Below are positions 43,840 through 56,585 of a stretch of DNA of 64,000 bases, piece by piece. The notes under the pieces are model-generated. The model was not told the origin of the DNA, made no database searches, and worked only from the letters and a program-made list of their open reading frames with translations. The DNA lies in contig CM055313.2 in assembly GCA_029255685.2 (NCBI GenBank), forward strand, positions 22,483,079-22,547,078, given 5' to 3'. Position 1 is the stretch's first letter. Each line of letters starts with the position of its first letter. Origin of the DNA: Silene conica (taxonomy: Eukaryota > Streptophyta > Magnoliopsida > Caryophyllales > Caryophyllaceae). A program made the position numbers and the translations under genes.

Positions 43840-45523
43840 AAGAGAATGAATGAGGTTGCTTCATTCTTGGATTTATGATTCTTGCTCCTTTGTATTTAAA
43901 TAAATTTAGCGGTTATTATGTGCGATCGTTGTATGCTGTGACTAATAAAAGGTGATCATTTTAGGGTAAATAATAATCATTTTTATGTTAAAAAGTAGTC
44001 ATTTTATAATTACATATCGGTCACATTTTATTATAAAATGATCACTTTTTAAGTCCTCCCACCATAAAACGGTTTCATAATTGAATTTCTGAAATTATAC
44101 TTCGTAGTAATAATGTTCATGTAATCTAACTCGCCAGAAATTCTTGCTTCAGACGGATCAAATATCACCATTTTTTTATTAAAAGGTAACCATTAATAAC
44201 AAAATGTTATATAGCAAATTCGTAACTTTTTACCCTGAAAATAATGGTAACATTTTATCAAAAATTGATAACATTTTATCAAAAATTGATAACATTTTAT
44301 TGTAAAAATGACTACAATTAATCCCTCTTATTTCAGACGAAAAAACAGCCGGTCTGAAATAAGAATTTGCCGGGCGGTTTCTCTCTTTCTCAACTTTATA
44401 GTACTTTATTTCGGAATTACAATGGTCTTTTTAGATGACTTGTAGGTAACTCAAGAACTTCTTGACTGGATTATGTTCCTAACTTGTTAAGTGGGCAGTA
44501 CTCTCATTCTTTTAGCAGCAAAATTTGATAAACAATGCACAAATTGACGATTAATTGTCATTAGCTAAAGTTTGTGCTTTGCTTCTAACAATGTCTAACG
44601 TTAGCTAGTACACCAATATTTTTGGAGAAAAAGGTTGCCGATCAGTAAGTCGTGTGTAAGACGTACTCTAAAAGACACCAAGACGCGCGACTTCAAATAA
44701 AGACAAGTGAAATTTTACGATATTATATCGAGTTTTTTTTGACTTAAAATGTATTTGGTAATTTTCATTTTCATTTCATTAGGAATATGGAAAGTGTTAG
44801 TTAAATGTTGAGATTTAATTGATTATTGGTGGATCTACAAGTAAAAAAATCCCCAAAAATAGCAATAAGCGGATTATACCATCAGAGGTATACAATTTTC
44901 TGTATATATTTTGAGCTTTTTAATAGAAAATTCGAGCTTTATTAGAAAGAATATGAGCTATATGGTAAAATTTATGAACTCCTTGAGAAAATATTGAGAA
45001 TCGAAAATTATTATACAACTAAAACACAATACATATAAGTTGAACTATATTTTAATTTTAATATAAAAAAACTAAAATATAACTCAAAATAGTTTAAAAG
45101 TTCAACAAATAAACACATAAATTCAATAAAATACACCATGATTATACAGTACTATTATAAATCTGCTAGTATAATCCTTTTTGTGCAACAGTGTATACTG
45201 TATAATGATTAGGGAGCAATTGAAGGAAAAAGGTATGGTTCTCCCCACTGTCAGTAGCTTTGCTACCAAGATATTCCAATATTCGGGTCAGGGTAAACGT
45301 TCATAAAAGGTATCAAAAATAAAGTGATGCAACAATATTAACACTAACGAAAAAACACCTGCAATCACTTCAATTACTTCAAAAATAAAGTGATGCAACA
45401 ATATTCCAGTAGTAAGTATTTGGCCCCGATTTTCAAGAGTTTTTTCAATCAAAAGAAATAAAAGTTGAGTTAAATACTATTTTTTAAAGAACTAAAAACT
45501 AATTTTATTAAACAGAAATTGTA
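43840..45523. other. Intergenic DNA upstream of the NHL gene
   Basis: No gene is seen. A short direct repeat of GATAACATTTTATCAAAAATT lies at about 44250-44300, and inverted TTTCAGACG / GTCTGAAAT words at 44330-44360 suggest a small MITE remnant. The rest is AT-rich. Confidence 0.45.
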
Positions 45524-45577
45524 AAATTTATAGGATTAATATAAGTAAAAAGCTTGAATATATTACTGTGTAAAATT

Positions 45578-48500
45578 GCGAACATGAACCGACGTTCGAT
45601 GAACTTTCATAATTGGATTGAAAATTGCGAATTTATCGAACTAGCATTCACAGGAGCGGCTCATACCTGGGCTCGGGGTAAGTCTAACGAAACAAGACAA
45701 AGTGCTAGGCTTGACAGAGCACTTTGTAATTCCGAATGGGGTTCGATGTTTGAAGAGGCTATGGTTAAACATCTTCCAGCCATACAATCTGATCACTGCC
45801 CTTTGTTTATAGCCCCGAATGGCTTTGCTCCTATACAGTCCGTCAATCGGCCATTTCGTTTTCAAGCGTGTTGGTTAACTCATGAAAAATTTAATGAGTT
45901 TTTGACACAGAACTGGCCTGCCGAGGGTTCGTTCAACTCGCGCTTAAACCTTATGTCAGCAAAACTCCAAGAGTGGAATGCAGAAGTGTTTGGTAATATA
46001 CATAAAAAGAAGCGAATTCTGATGGCACGAATAGGAGGCTGCCAGCGTGAATTAGTGATGCGAATTTAAAGTGCGGAAGCGATATAATGAATTAGAGAAC
46101 AATTTGTTACAGACGAAGAGATCGTCGCAACTGGATATTTGATAAATTAGACCTATAACTTATCAATGGGAAACGAACTCAAGACCTATTGAGACCGTTT
46201 AAATTACTATTCAACAAACGATCGAATAATAACGGAATTTTAGTAAGCAAAGCAAACTGAATTTTCTTATAACTTCTGGATCAATTGAAAATACAAAATT
46301 AAGACTATAAATAGCCTCAAGAAGAAAAGAAACGTACAAAGCAATTAAATGACTCTTAATTCTTAAAGACAAAATTCAAACTACTCAATTAAGGCCAATA
46401 ATTCTAGTAATTTAAGGCCAATAATTCTAGTAATAAAAACTCACTAAATGGGGCAATAATCACCCTTTATTAACTGAATTTAAACGGATTAGTTTAACGA
46501 AAGCTCGAAATACATTTAATCATTCTCGAGAATAATTAAACTGATTTCCGACTTTCAATGAACAAGCCCAACTCGTATCAATTAGCGCTATCGAGAAGGA
46601 GCAATCTTATTAAATTGGAAGCGAAACTCCGAAGAGAGCTCGACGAAATCTTAACACAGGAAGAGCTTATGTGGTATCAAAAATCCAGAATGGAATTTAT
46701 TAAAGATGGTGACAGGAACACTTCCTATTTCCACGTTAGTACTTTAATTCGACGATGGCGTAACAAAATAGCATCGCTGAAAAATGAAGATCACGAGTGG
46801 GTTAGTGATGATACCGAGTTAAAGTCCCTGGTTGTGAATTACTTTCAGCAGCTTTATACGGACGATAATACTCACGGCATCGAAGATGGTCTTCCCTGGG
46901 ATTTATTTCAAGCTTTCAATAATTCGGATTGGGAGTGGCTTACGCGCCCGTTTTCGTTATCCGAAATCGAAAAAGTAGCAATGCATATGGGCTCTCTAAA
47001 AGCCCCTGGTCCTAACGGATACCAAGCACTCTTTTATCAGAAAAATTGGCCTCTGATTGCCTCTTCTCTCAATGTCATGGTTATGAAAGCACTTGAGAGA
47101 AAAGGATTGCCTGAAGGGCTGAATGATACTCATATAGTCCTTATACCGAAGGTCGATAGTCCCGAATACATACCCAGTTCCGACCCATAAGCCTGTGTAA
47201 TGTGGCGTATAAAATTATTAGCAAAACACTCGCTAATCGGGTCAAGAAATTTTTACCTCACGTAATATCCGAAACTCAGAGCGGCTTCGTTCCGGGTAGG
47301 CAGATTACTGACAACATAGTTATCTTTCAGGAGGTAATTCACTCTATGAACAAAAAGAAGGGCAAAGGCGGAATTATGGCTATTAAAATCGATCTTGAGA
47401 AAGCATACGATAGGCTACGCTGTAGCTTCATTCGGGCAACGATGAGTGACATGGGATTCCCTATTCTTCTTATGGATGTGATTATGGAGTGCTTCATGAC
47501 ACCGAGGATGCAAATTTTATGGAACGGGGAACCCACCGCTCAATTTACTCCAACTCGAGGAGTGCGACAAGGTGATCCGCTTTCATCATATTTATTTGTA
47601 CTGTGCTTAGAAAAATTACAGCAAGCCATTGATATAGAGGTCAGAAACCATAATTGGAATCCCATAACTATTTGTCGAGACGGTCCGGACATTACCAATC
47701 TATTCTTCGCGGATGATATGGTAATTTTTGGGGAATCAACGGAAGTCCAGGCAAGGGTCATTCGACATGTTCTAGACAATTTTTGCAAAGCTTTGGGAGC
47801 GAAAATCAGTAACTCAAAGTCTCGTGTCTTTTTCTCTAAAAACACGAGCACTGAAAATAGAGAATCGGTAAAAGCCGCTCTAAATTTTGAGGAAACAGAG
47901 GACCTGGGTTTTTATCTTGGTATGCCAACCATTAATGGTAGAGTAACCCGTCAAACGTTTGCCCATCTCGAAGAAAAAATGAACCGCAGATTAGCGGGCT
48001 GGTCTACTAAGAAGCTCTCTCTTGTAGGACGGTCCACGCTTGTTAACTTTACACTCACGACCCTAGCCAATTACAGTATGCAAACCGCGAAAATTCCGAG
48101 ATCAATTTGTGATTCTATAGATAAAAAGGCAAGAAGGTTTTTATGGGGAGGTAGCGAAGAGAAAAATTCTGTTCATTTAGTTTCCTGGGAACACGTGCAA
48201 AAACCAAAATCGATGGGAGGACTCGGTATCGCGTCAGCTCGTCAATCAAACGCCGCTTTCCTCACCAAACTCGGTTGGAGAGTCCTATTCGAACCAAGGA
48301 GCCTCTGGTCCTGAGTCCTACGTGCCAAGTATTGCAACAACCGGTGCGATATAGATATTTTTCAAGCAAAAAATAGTATGTCAAACGCTTGGGCAAGGAT
48401 AACTTCGAATGCCAAGACAATAGTTCGCGATATTGCAACCTCGGTGGGCAATGGTAATCGTACTTTGTTTTGGGATCACGGAGTTTGTCCCTCAGATCAC

Positions 48501-49772
48501 GCTGTTGCGCCTATTCCAGAGAGCATTTTGGGGTTTACAGTTAGCGAAATGTGGGATATTGAACATGGCTGGAAATGGAATTTATTCACTGATTTTTTGC
48601 CTCAAAATATTTTACAGAAGATAGCTTCAATTTCATTAACCATAGACCCAGATTCAGAGGACTCACTTTATTGGGTCGGGACATCATCCGGTAAATTTAG
48701 TATCCGTTCTGCGATGGGCTTTCTCAAAGGAGAAGAGTTTGACCCCGGGTCCGAGACTCAAGTCTGGCGTATAATTTGGAAGTTACCGGTTCAACAGAGG
48801 GTACAAATGTTCATCTGGCTAGCAGCGCATGACCGTCTTATGGTAAATGCAAATAAAGGCAAAAGAAATATAGGAAATAATCCTCTTTGTCCCAGGTGCG
48901 ATATATGCGAAGAAACAACGGAACATTTGCTTCGAACGTGTCCAGTAACGCGGCAGATTTGGCGCGCAATTGGCGTGGGAGATTCGAACCCCTTCTTTGA
49001 TAACGCACCATTCCTGGAATGGTTGTCAAAATCCGCGAGTAACGAGGTACAAACTACTGATCCCAGTTGGCCAATCCATTTTGCGATTACATGTTGGTGG
49101 ATTTGGAAATGGAGAAACAATATAGTTTTTGGCCAAGAATCCGAAAACCCGACTCTAGTCCGTGAGTTCTTATTTGGACAATTTGAAGCTACTAGGAGTG
49201 CTTTTGACATACACAATATTTTTGTACCAAAACCGAGAGCTAGTCATACGGAGTTGTTTATCAGATGGCTACCTCCCCCTCACAATTGGATTTTACTAAA
49301 CACTGATGGTGCTTCGAAAGGTAACCCGGGACCAACGGGAGGCGGAGGCATTTTTCGGGACGAAACTGGTAATTTAATCTCAACGTACTCGTTCTCTTGT
49401 GGCTCTTGTACCTCGATGAAGGCCGAATTTCGAGCTCTCCTAGTCGGGTTAGAACGGGCCAAAGCGTTGAATATTACTAGACTTGTCGTCCATATGGATA
49501 ATCAACCTTGCGTGAATTTGGTGAATGAAGAGCAGCTTGTCTCTAATGGGCTGAAATTCTTAGTCAAAAAATGCAGGGCGCTGATCAGGGATACTCATTT
49601 GATTGTCAAGATAGAGCATACGTATAGAGAAGCGAATTTCCTAGCCAATCAAGGTGTTTACTCGAGTTTGGATCCGGTTTACATAGACACTCCTTGTAGT
49701 AGTTTAAGATCGATCCTTAGGGACGATATTTTCGGGGTAACCACTCCTCGTGTAATAGCTACTTTTAATTAA
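45578..49772 (+). pseudogene. LINE endonuclease-reverse transcriptase-RNase H, broken
   Basis: Order on the plus strand: the C-terminal part of the APE-type endonuclease (ending with SDHCPL, 45590-46060), a foreign insert, reverse transcriptase (46558-48314; fingers NTSYFHVSTLIRRW, GFVPGRQI, active site FADD at about 47710), then the C-terminal zf-RVT and RNase H (48378-49772; NTDGASKGNPG). Lesions: a one-base deletion at about 47178 shifts the frame, and a TGA at 48312-48314 sits where an Arg (CGA) would be expected. The last RNase H Asp region appears to lack about four residues (REAN directly followed by FLANQG). Confidence 0.88.
46059..46557 (-). mobile_element. Solo-LTR-like insertion within the LINE
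   Basis: This 499-bp insert interrupts the LINE frame exactly between two codons of an otherwise continuous protein. On the minus strand it runs TGAAAGTCGG to AAATTCGCA, with TG...CA ends and a TATA-like CTATTTATAG, as in copia-type LTRs. No 5-bp target duplication is visible; only ATG is shared at the junctions. It contains an internal 22-bp tandem duplication at about 46395-46437. Confidence 0.6.
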
Positions 49773-49977
49773 TTTTCCCCGGGGCTTCGCCCATCTTTCG
49801 TACCAAAAAAAAAAAAAACTGTGTAAAATTAAGTATAAATACAAAAGCAAGAAGCTATACGCTGGAAAAGAATAACCTAAGCTAGGAAAGGATAAACTAA
49901 TCTAGGAAACAAGATAAGCATCTAAATAATTTACACTAATAAGCAAATTACAAAATAAACAGAATATTCAGAGAATA

Positions 49978-52900
49978 TTATGTATTTGAATTATTATCTT
50001 CAATATGCTCCTGTATCTCTGACCTTCTGAAGGTTAGACCGAGTTTCTGTAGGAGTGTGTGAAACCGTTCTCGGGGTAGAGGCTTAGTAAGGGCATCACT
50101 TAATTGATCGTTGGAGGCAATATGTTGAACACGTAGGAGTCCCTTATGAACCTGTTCGCGAACGAAATGAAAAGCTAGTGCGACATGCTTCATTCTTGAA
50201 TGAAAGACAGGATTGGATGCGTACTGCGTGGCGCCAATGTTATCACAGAAAACAACCGTGGGTGAGGTGAGTGCGTGATTTAGTTCAGTTAGGAGAGAAC
50301 GAATCCATATTAATTGAAGTGTGGTGTCTGCCACAGCACGAAATTCCGCCTCAGTAGTGGATAGGGCCAATGATTGTTGCTTTTTGGAAGACCAAGAGAT
50401 CGGGTTTCGGCCTAAGTAAATTATTTAACCTGTTGTAGAGACACAATCTTCCTTGTCACCTGCCCAATTCGCGTCACAAAAGGAGTGTAAAGTCATAGGA
50501 TTGTTTCGGTGCAAGTGAATTCCCACATGGAGATAGCCTTTTAGATAACGTAGTAGTCGTTTTAAGGCGAGCCAATGGACATCGTGTGGGTTTTGGAGAA
50601 ATTGGGCTAGTCGGTTTACACTATAGGCTATGTCGGGGCGTGTGAGGGATAAGTATAAAAGACTGCCGACTATGGTACGGTAAGTGGTGGAGTTGGGGAT
50701 TGGGTGACCGGCTGTACGTGTGAGTGTCGGGTAGGTTTGCATTGGTGTGGTGGTAGGCTTGAAGTCTAGCATTTTGGTTCGGACAAGTAAATCATGAGTG
50801 TACTTGGTTTGGGTTAGGGATAGACCAGTGGGTGTGGGTGTGACTTTAACACCAAGAAAATATGACGGAAAACCCAAGTCCTTTAAGGAGAAACGGTGTG
50901 CAAAAGCATGAAAGAAATGATCAAGTGTGGTTGTAGAAGGGCCAGTGACGATGATATCGTCAACGTATACTAAGAGATAAATAATGCAGGAAGATTTATT
51001 GTAGAGGAAAAGGGAAGGGTCAGAAATAGATTGTGTGAAACCATAAGAAATGAGATATGTTTTAAGTTCATTATACCAAGCTCGAGGAGCTTGTTTAAGA
51101 TCATATATAGATAGCCTTAGTTAATTTGCAAATATAATTGGGGTGATATGAGTCAATAAAACGCGAGAGTTGTGACATGTAGACAGTTTCAGAGAGCGTA
51201 CCTTGTAAAAACGCATTAACAATGTCAAGTTGTTTGAGGGACCAACCACGAGCAAGTGCTAATGAGAGAATGAGGCGCACCGTCACCGGTTTCACAACTG
51301 GGCTAAAGGTTTCGGAAAAATCAATGCCGGGGCGTTGATGGAATCCTTTGGCGACTAGTCGAGCTTTGTATTTGTTTATGATGTTGTCACGATTATATTT
51401 TATCCGGAAACCCATTTACATCCAATGACGTTGTATGACGAGTCAGGTGGAATAAGTGTCCATGTTTGATTTTTAAGGAGAGCAGAATATTCCTCATTCA
51501 TAGCTAGTTTCCATTTGGGATCAAGGAGGGCAGCTTTGAGTGTGATAGGAGGAAGGGAAGAGGGTGTGAGAGATGCAATGTTGGCATATTTAGGGTTGGG
51601 AACACGAATGTTATTCATTAGACGTGTTGTTGCGCGTGGGGGGGCTGTATTTAGAGGGTTATTAGTGGAGGACATAGGGGTTGAAGCTAGGGAGTCGGAG
51701 TTGGACAGAGAGGCAGAGGGAGTAGTCGTGGGGGAGGCCTGGTCAGAGTTGGTTGAGGAGTTGTTGTAGGGGGTGGAAGAGGTGGGTGAAGTGGCTGCAT
51801 TGGTCACGGACTGACGAGGGGAGGCAGAGGGAGTGACATTTTGAGAGGGAGTGGGGGCAGGGTGGTCAGGTTGTTGAAGAACAGGGACTGAAAAGGAGCA
51901 CCATTGGGGGGGGGGGGGGGTATACACAATAGAAGAGGTGGACTCGGTTTGGAGGGTGGGGTAGGGAAAAATGTGTTCAACAAATTTAACATGCCGTGAT
52001 GTATAAACACGATTCGAGGTAGGATCAAGGCAGTGAAAACACTTTGCGTTGATGAATACCCAACGAAAATGCAAGGTAGGGACTTAGGGGCAAGTTTGTG
52101 AGTGTTATAAGGTCTCAACCAAGGATAACATAAACAGTCAAATGCCTTTAATTTGTCGTAAGTAGGTGTGCGGTCTAGGAGTTTTGAGTAAGGAGAAGTA
52201 TTATTTAAAATGGGTGTTGGCATTCGATTGATTAAGTATACTGCCGTGACAAAGGAATAAGACCAGAATGCAAGAGGTAGAGAGGCATGAGTAAGAAGAG
52301 AAAGACCTGTTTCGACAATGTGCCTGTGGCGACGCTCGGCTATGCCATTATGCTCGGGAGTATGGGGAGGAGATGTTAAGTGGGTGATTCCTTGTGAAGT
52401 GATGGAGGGAGTAAGTTTAATATACTCCCCTCCATTGTCAGAGAATAATTTTAAGATATGTTTGTTGAAAAAAATTTCAACTAAAGCACGAAAACGATTA
52501 AAGATAACGAAAGTGTCTGATTTTTGTTTGAGAGGATATAACCAACAATAGCGGGTATAGTGATCAACAAAAATGACGTAATATTTGTAACCATCTAAAG
52601 AGGGAACGGGGGAGGACCAAACATCACTGAAAATTAACTCAAGAGGGCGATTAGAAGTAAGAGTCGAGTCGGAAAAAGATAATTTATGACTTTTATTAAT
52701 GGAGCAAGCGTTGCAATGTGAAACGGAAGATGACAGAATGTTTAAATTGGAAATACTATTAATACTACTTAAAATAGAAGAGGAGGGGTGACCAAGCTTA
52801 TGCTGCCAAGGGGAGCAGGTAGCACGAGTGAGGTGTAGTTGCGGGGGTTTCGGTGCACGCCATTCATAGAGGCCATTATTAGTGAGCCCGCGCAGAAGCA

Positions 52901-54206
52901 CTTTACCCGTCTGTTGGTCATGAAAAACACAAGCGGTAGTGGTGAAGTTAGCGACAACGTGGTTATCTTGACAGAATTGAAAGACTGAAAAAATGTTTTT
53001 GGCTATAGAAGGGGCGTGTAAAACATTATTAAAGTGCAAAGAAAAGGATGAGGAAGAGATAATGAAAGAACCAATATTGACAATGTGGAAAGCGGATCCG
53101 TCACCTAGAAGCAACTCGTCGTTTCCGTCATATGGGGCATGAAGTCCTAGCTAGAGTGGCAAGGTCATTGGTAATGTGGTGTGTGGCACCGCTGTCAATG
53201 ATCCAATTTTCGGGAACAGAGCGCTGGGTGAGTGCCGCTGTGTTAACTTTTGGTGGGTTCTGTTTTGGGGAATTGGTGCGAGGTTGGGAGACAAGGGGTG
53301 GGAGTGTGGTTTGAGGGTGAAGAGCTTTAAAGGAGGGGCAGAGGGCGAGGTAGTGTCCGGATGTGTGACACCATTGGCATTTGCCCTTAAAGTGGGTTGT
53401 GGAGGAGTCAGGGGAAGGAGTCGAAGAGGAGATCAGGCAGTCAGGGGTGGGGAGTATCCCACGTTGCTGGGTACGGGCTGGGTAGCGATTGTTTCGTTGG
53501 TAAGTGACGAGAGCGGAAGCGGGACTGGTTTGAGATAGGGTAGTGGTGGATTGTGTTGTATGTTTCAGTGAGATGTCAAATTGAAGCAGCCTCTCATGGA
53601 GAGCATCGAAAGAGATGGTAGTATCTCGATGCTTAACTGCCTCAATAAGAGTATGGTAAACATAATAGTCGAGTCCATTGAGCACCTTGGCGACGACATC
53701 TTCATCGTCCATGCACTTTCCCATGTGGGCTAGTTCATCAATACACGAACGGATTTGTTGCATATAATCCGTGGTAGAAAGTTCGCCTTTGGTAATGGAT
53801 TGAAGGCGATCCTTGATTTGTAATATGTGACCTCGAGACGGATTACATAGGTCTGGCGAAGTAAGGTCCAAATATCTTGTGAGGTTTGGGAGTTGAGGAG
53901 CAGTGGCGTAATGTTGGTAGAAATCGTACCACGAAGGGCACCGCTCAAGAGTTTGTCTTGACGCAGCCATGTCGAGTATGACGGATTCGGAATGAGTTTC
54001 TTCTTTTCGTTTTCGACAGTGGCAGAAGGGCAAGGATGAGACCCATCCAAAAATTTGAAAAGGTCATATCCAAAGAGGAGATCCTCAATTTCGCGTGACC
54101 ATGAGCGATAAGTAGAGGGTGTAAGTTGCGTGACAGTGGCGAAGCTGACAGCAATGAGGGGTTTTGAAGGTTCAATGGTGTTTTGGAGAATAGAGTTTCC
54201 AGTCAT
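49978..54206 (-). pseudogene. Copia gag-pol, broken by stops and frameshifts
   Basis: Pieces on the minus strand are in copia order: gag from the ATG at 54206; a zinc knuckle (CQWCHTSGHYLALC) and protease DSGATHHI near 53150-53400; integrase with an HKLGHPS-type region and the catalytic Asp and Glu within 51804-53114; reverse transcriptase with YVDD near 50960; and RNase H to the stop at 49978, which lies inside the 3' LTR. The frame shifts near 53900, 53115, 52070 and 51410, and further stops fall near 51100 and 50420. A G15 run at 51906-51920 also lies within it. The element cannot encode a full polyprotein. Confidence 0.88.
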
Positions 54207-54254
54207 TGAAAAAAAATTTGGAAGAGAAGAGTTTTTGAGAAGGGGATCGAAAAT

Positions 54255-54267
54255 GCTCTTTATACCA
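54255..54267 (-). other. Primer binding site of the copia element
   Basis: In element orientation, TGGTATAAAGAGC lies four bases inside the 5' LTR. It matches the tRNA-iMet site TGGTATCAGAGC imperfectly. Confidence 0.7.
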
Positions 54268-54271
54268 TATA

Positions 54272-54494
54272 TATAGGATTAATATAAGTAAAAAGCTTGA
54301 ATATATTACTGTGTAAAACTAAGTATAAATACAAAAGCAAGAAGCTATACGATGGAAAAGAATAACCTAAGCTAGGAAAGGATAAACTAATCTAGGAAAC
54401 AAGATAAGAATCTAATAATTTACACTAATAAGCAAATTAAAAAATAAACAGAATATTCAGAGAATATTATGTATTTGAATTATTATCTTCAATA
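54272..54494 (-). repeat. 5' LTR of the copia element
   Basis: 223 bp, starting TATTGAAG and ending CCTATA in element orientation. It differs from the other LTR at several positions, which indicates a much older insertion than the gypsy element. Confidence 0.88.
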
Positions 54495-54499
54495 AAATT

Positions 54500-56585
54500 G
54501 ACCCCTAAAAACAGAAATAACAAATTGTTACTTCTGTTTCTATTTTCACGTTGCTCATGTGTTATTTAAGCGCCAAAACCCAAAAAAATACCGCCAAGTA
54601 CCAATTTCCAGATTTTTTTTACTTCTTTCGTATATCTATATATAATTATATTTTAGCAAAAAAAAATTTTAAAAATTGATAAAAACTAGTTAGGCCAAAC
54701 ACGATAAAACTGATAAAAATAGTTTTTAAAAAAAATTGGCCAAACAGGATCAATTTTATCAAGAAATAGTTTTATAAAAACTACTTTACAAAAGTAAAAA
54801 TTCTTTTTCATAAGCAAGGCTAAACATGAGTAGTTTGTATACAACTGATAATATAAATTTGAAATTTTATGATAAATGATTTGAGTTTATATATATATTA
54901 TGAGATTTGTTAAAAAGAATTTGAGTCTTTTATGTACGTTTTAATCTCAAAATATTAAAATGAAGCTAAAAAATAGTTCATATATGCTCAATTAAATTTT
55001 AGTTTTAACACTTAAAAAATTAAAATGTGTTAGCAGACTAGGGTTGCAACAAGATGACACAACTAGGATGATCGATGCGCAAACTAACTTCTGGTAGACA
55101 ATTAGAGGATTATGGTTGTATACTTTGACGGGAAAAAGTGTACGTCGAGATTAGGTTATGATAATTATGATTTTAGTTCCCGAAATCCTCCAATTAACTA
55201 ATCGCGAAACCGACACGGGACGCTGTACTCGACCGAACCGAGTACGCCTTACTTGACCGATTTCAAACGAAAAGACTCTGACTTACTTCTGGTATGGGTG
55301 TACTCGACCGAGTATAGCCTACTCAACCTAGTACACTTATTCGGCTAAGGGAAGGGTGTTACACTTTCCGTCCCAAAGAAGCCCAAAGCCCAGACCAGGT
55401 GGCCCATGGGAAAAATTGGGCTGGATTTGGGCTAAACTCTCGAGCCCAAAAAAGCCTAAAGCTCGACCCCAATTTTAATAGTTCGTGTAATGTGTAGTTG
55501 TGTACACTGTATAAGTAAGAAAAAACGTAAAAAACCGTTGATTATTGATATGCTACTGCCTACGGCCAAGTCTTATATTCATGCTATCTGGTCAAGTTTT
55601 GATTCATTGACTTGGAATTATGGACTAGAATTTGCTAAAACGTTGTTTTAAGCCTTTTTTTAGTTGTATTGTAATCTTAAATTTTAGCAGCTATAAACTT
55701 CGTTGTATTGATTTTCAATGTGCTATATTTGCTTCTTTTACATTTTGAAGGTGTCATGAGTCGTAAAGACCCAAAAAGCCCGATCTAGGCCGAGCGCTCG
55801 TTTTTTGAGCCCGCAAGGCGTAGGGTTGGATTTGGGCTAAATAAAAAAGCCCGTTGACTTGGTCCGGCCCAGCCCGACCCCAATGCATGGGCTATTTTTA
55901 ACGTGTCAGTCCAGTCCAAGCCTTATCAAGTCCATTCTATGATCAGCTCTAATAAAGGGTATACATGACTAGTGAGTAATTACAGTTAGAGCTTTTAAGA
56001 GTTTGAGGTGAGTTTGGGGTTGAAAGTAAACAAAAATTGAGAAAGAAATGAAATATTCACATAAAATATGGATAGCTGTATGTTTGCTGATTTTTTTACA
56101 AAATATACGGGTCTAAGGGTTGGTTCGGGTTCCATAAATTAAACCCAGACCCGGATGCGAAATATTTGATTATGAACCATACCCGACCCATACCCGTTCG
56201 AGTCTCAAAAATTCAGATTCGAACCCTACTCAATAGGGTACCCGAAGGGTCTAGATCGAGTCCCCGCCCTAGAGCTGTGTCGGGCCGGGTCGGGCCGGAC
56301 CGGGCTGGAGGCGGGCTAGGCCATGAAAAGTCGGCTCTGACAGGATCCTAAAACAACGCCGGGCTGGGCTGGGCAAAGAAAAGTCAGCCCTGTCCCAGCC
56401 CTGTGGGGCTGTTAGTTGTGTTAATGGTATGAATTTGTGTTAGTTTTGTTAGTGGGCTGTATTTCGCGCAGGGCTGCTGATTAGGCTGGACTGACAAAAT
56501 CTGGCACTGGTCCTATTCGCTACCGGGCTAGGCTAGCCCTGGCCCTGACCCTGTATGGGCTAGAAAAATTGGCCTATGTAACAGG
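54500..56585. other. Intergenic mosaic of AT-rich and GGCCC-rich repeat remnants
   Basis: 54500-55020 is AT-rich. 55200-55340 carries the palindromic word TACTCGACCGAGTA and relatives. 55370-55960 and 56100-56560 are rich in GGCCC, GGGCTGG and GCCCGA words typical of hAT-derived non-autonomous repeats, with TAGAGCTG-type ends near 55950 and 56270. No gene is seen. Confidence 0.45.

Larger units (their letters stand above)
45578..49818 (+). mobile_element. 5'-truncated L1-type LINE inserted in the copia LTR
   Basis: It is flanked by the direct repeat CTGTGTAAAATT (45566-45577 and 49819-49830). It ends in 14 A (49805-49818) after GGGGCTTCGCCC, the usual 3' end of plant LINEs. It begins inside the endonuclease domain, so the 5' part was lost at insertion. 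Its insertion split the copia 3' LTR, so it is younger than the copia element. Confidence 0.92.
45529..54494 (-). mobile_element. Decayed Ty1/copia LTR retrotransposon
   Basis: On the plus strand both LTRs run TATAGGATTAAT to TTATCTTCAATA, so the element has TA...TA ends instead of TG...CA. The 5-bp duplication AAATT flanks it (45524-45528 and 54495-54499). The right LTR (the 5' LTR) is 54272-54494, 223 bp. The left LTR (the 3' LTR) is split by a LINE into 45529-45577 and 49819-50005. A degenerate Met-type primer site and copia-order protein domains lie between. Confidence 0.92.

Noticed and set aside
53176..53538. Plus-strand open frames opposite the copia gag
   Set aside because: Shadow frames of the minus-strand element.
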